Assembly (NCBI GenBank): GCA_003521845.1
Contig: DPHB01000001.1
Location: 108,550-120,738, forward strand
From: Oceanospirillaceae bacterium
GTDB lineage: Bacteria; Pseudomonadota; Gammaproteobacteria; Pseudomonadales; Balneatricaceae
Reading direction: 5' to 3'
DNA: 12,189 nt
How positions within the stretch are numbered: the first letter of the stretch is position 1; each line of letters opens with the position of its first letter. The notes beneath the pieces were generated by a model that saw only the letters and a program-made list of their open reading frames with translations, made no database searches and was not told the origin of the DNA. This document shows, in pieces, positions 12,138 through 12,189 of the stretch. A program made the position numbers and the translations under genes.

Positions 12138-12189
12138 GGCGTAACGGGACAGGCACTTTTGCTGGCGTAACGGGACAGGCACTTTTGCT
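12138..12189. repeat. Two perfect 26-bp tandem repeats sharing the hairpin core
   Basis: Positions 12138-12163 and 12164-12189 are identical over 26 bases, starting GGCGTAACGGGACAGGC and ending CACTTTTGCT, with no spacer between them. Their 15-base core GGGACAGGCACTTTT (12146-12160 and 12172-12186) is the exact reverse complement of 12086-12100 in the preceding hairpin, so this is one repeat family in both orientations. The second copy ends exactly at the window edge, so the array may continue. Nothing coding was seen from 12032 onward. Confidence 0.85.

Noticed and set aside
12138..12189. Possible start of a CRISPR array (two identical 26-base units)
   Set aside because: The units abut with no spacer between them, and the core also occurs inverted in a hairpin nearby. 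CRISPR repeats are all in one orientation and separated by unique spacers.

Overview
The window looks like chromosomal DNA of a mid-GC gammaproteobacterium. This is inferred from the protein families: a Pseudomonas-like guanidinobutyrase/agmatinase, a short YchJ-like protein, a YoaB-type RidA, and hairpin-type dispersed repeats at both ends. A marine Cellvibrionales/Pseudomonadales-type host is a guess from gene style only. No RNA gene, CRISPR array, insertion sequence or phage gene was seen, and no stretch longer than about 250 bases lacks a gene.

Left part (1-3033). A small dispersed hairpin repeat (22-54) lies beyond an Lrp/AsnC regulator gene. That gene is divergent from ald, alanine dehydrogenase, which turns L-alanine into pyruvate and ammonium. 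Their shared 250-bp control region is AT-rich and packed with palindromes. A clear rho-independent terminator ends ald. Next comes a YefM-YoeB type II toxin-antitoxin pair on the minus strand, with a perfect 16-bp palindrome over its predicted -10 box, and then a small YchJ-like SEC-C protein.

Middle (3214-5137). A ureohydrolase of the guanidinobutyrase/agmatinase group faces an EamA-type membrane transporter whose upstream region carries an inverted repeat.

Main module (5150-10424). A minus-strand operon runs amidase, malonyl-CoA synthetase (matB), malonyl-CoA decarboxylase, and ends at a G/C-tract hairpin followed by six T. Divergent from it is a GntR/FadR-type regulator, the likely MatR. 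Together these would hydrolyse an amide (malonamate or a related compound is the best guess), activate malonate to malonyl-CoA, and decarboxylate it to acetyl-CoA. No malonate carrier of the MatC or MadLM type is present. The regulator/operon intergenic region holds nested inverted repeats and a GTA-N-TAC site typical of FadR-family operators.

Right part (10429-12189). An old yellow enzyme of the YqjM/XenA type converges on the regulator gene and is divergent from a RidA-family (YoaB-type) protein. After the RidA gene the window ends in a repeat cluster: an imperfect hairpin plus two perfect 26-bp tandem copies carrying the same core in inverted orientation. This resembles a REP-type element and is cut by the window edge.
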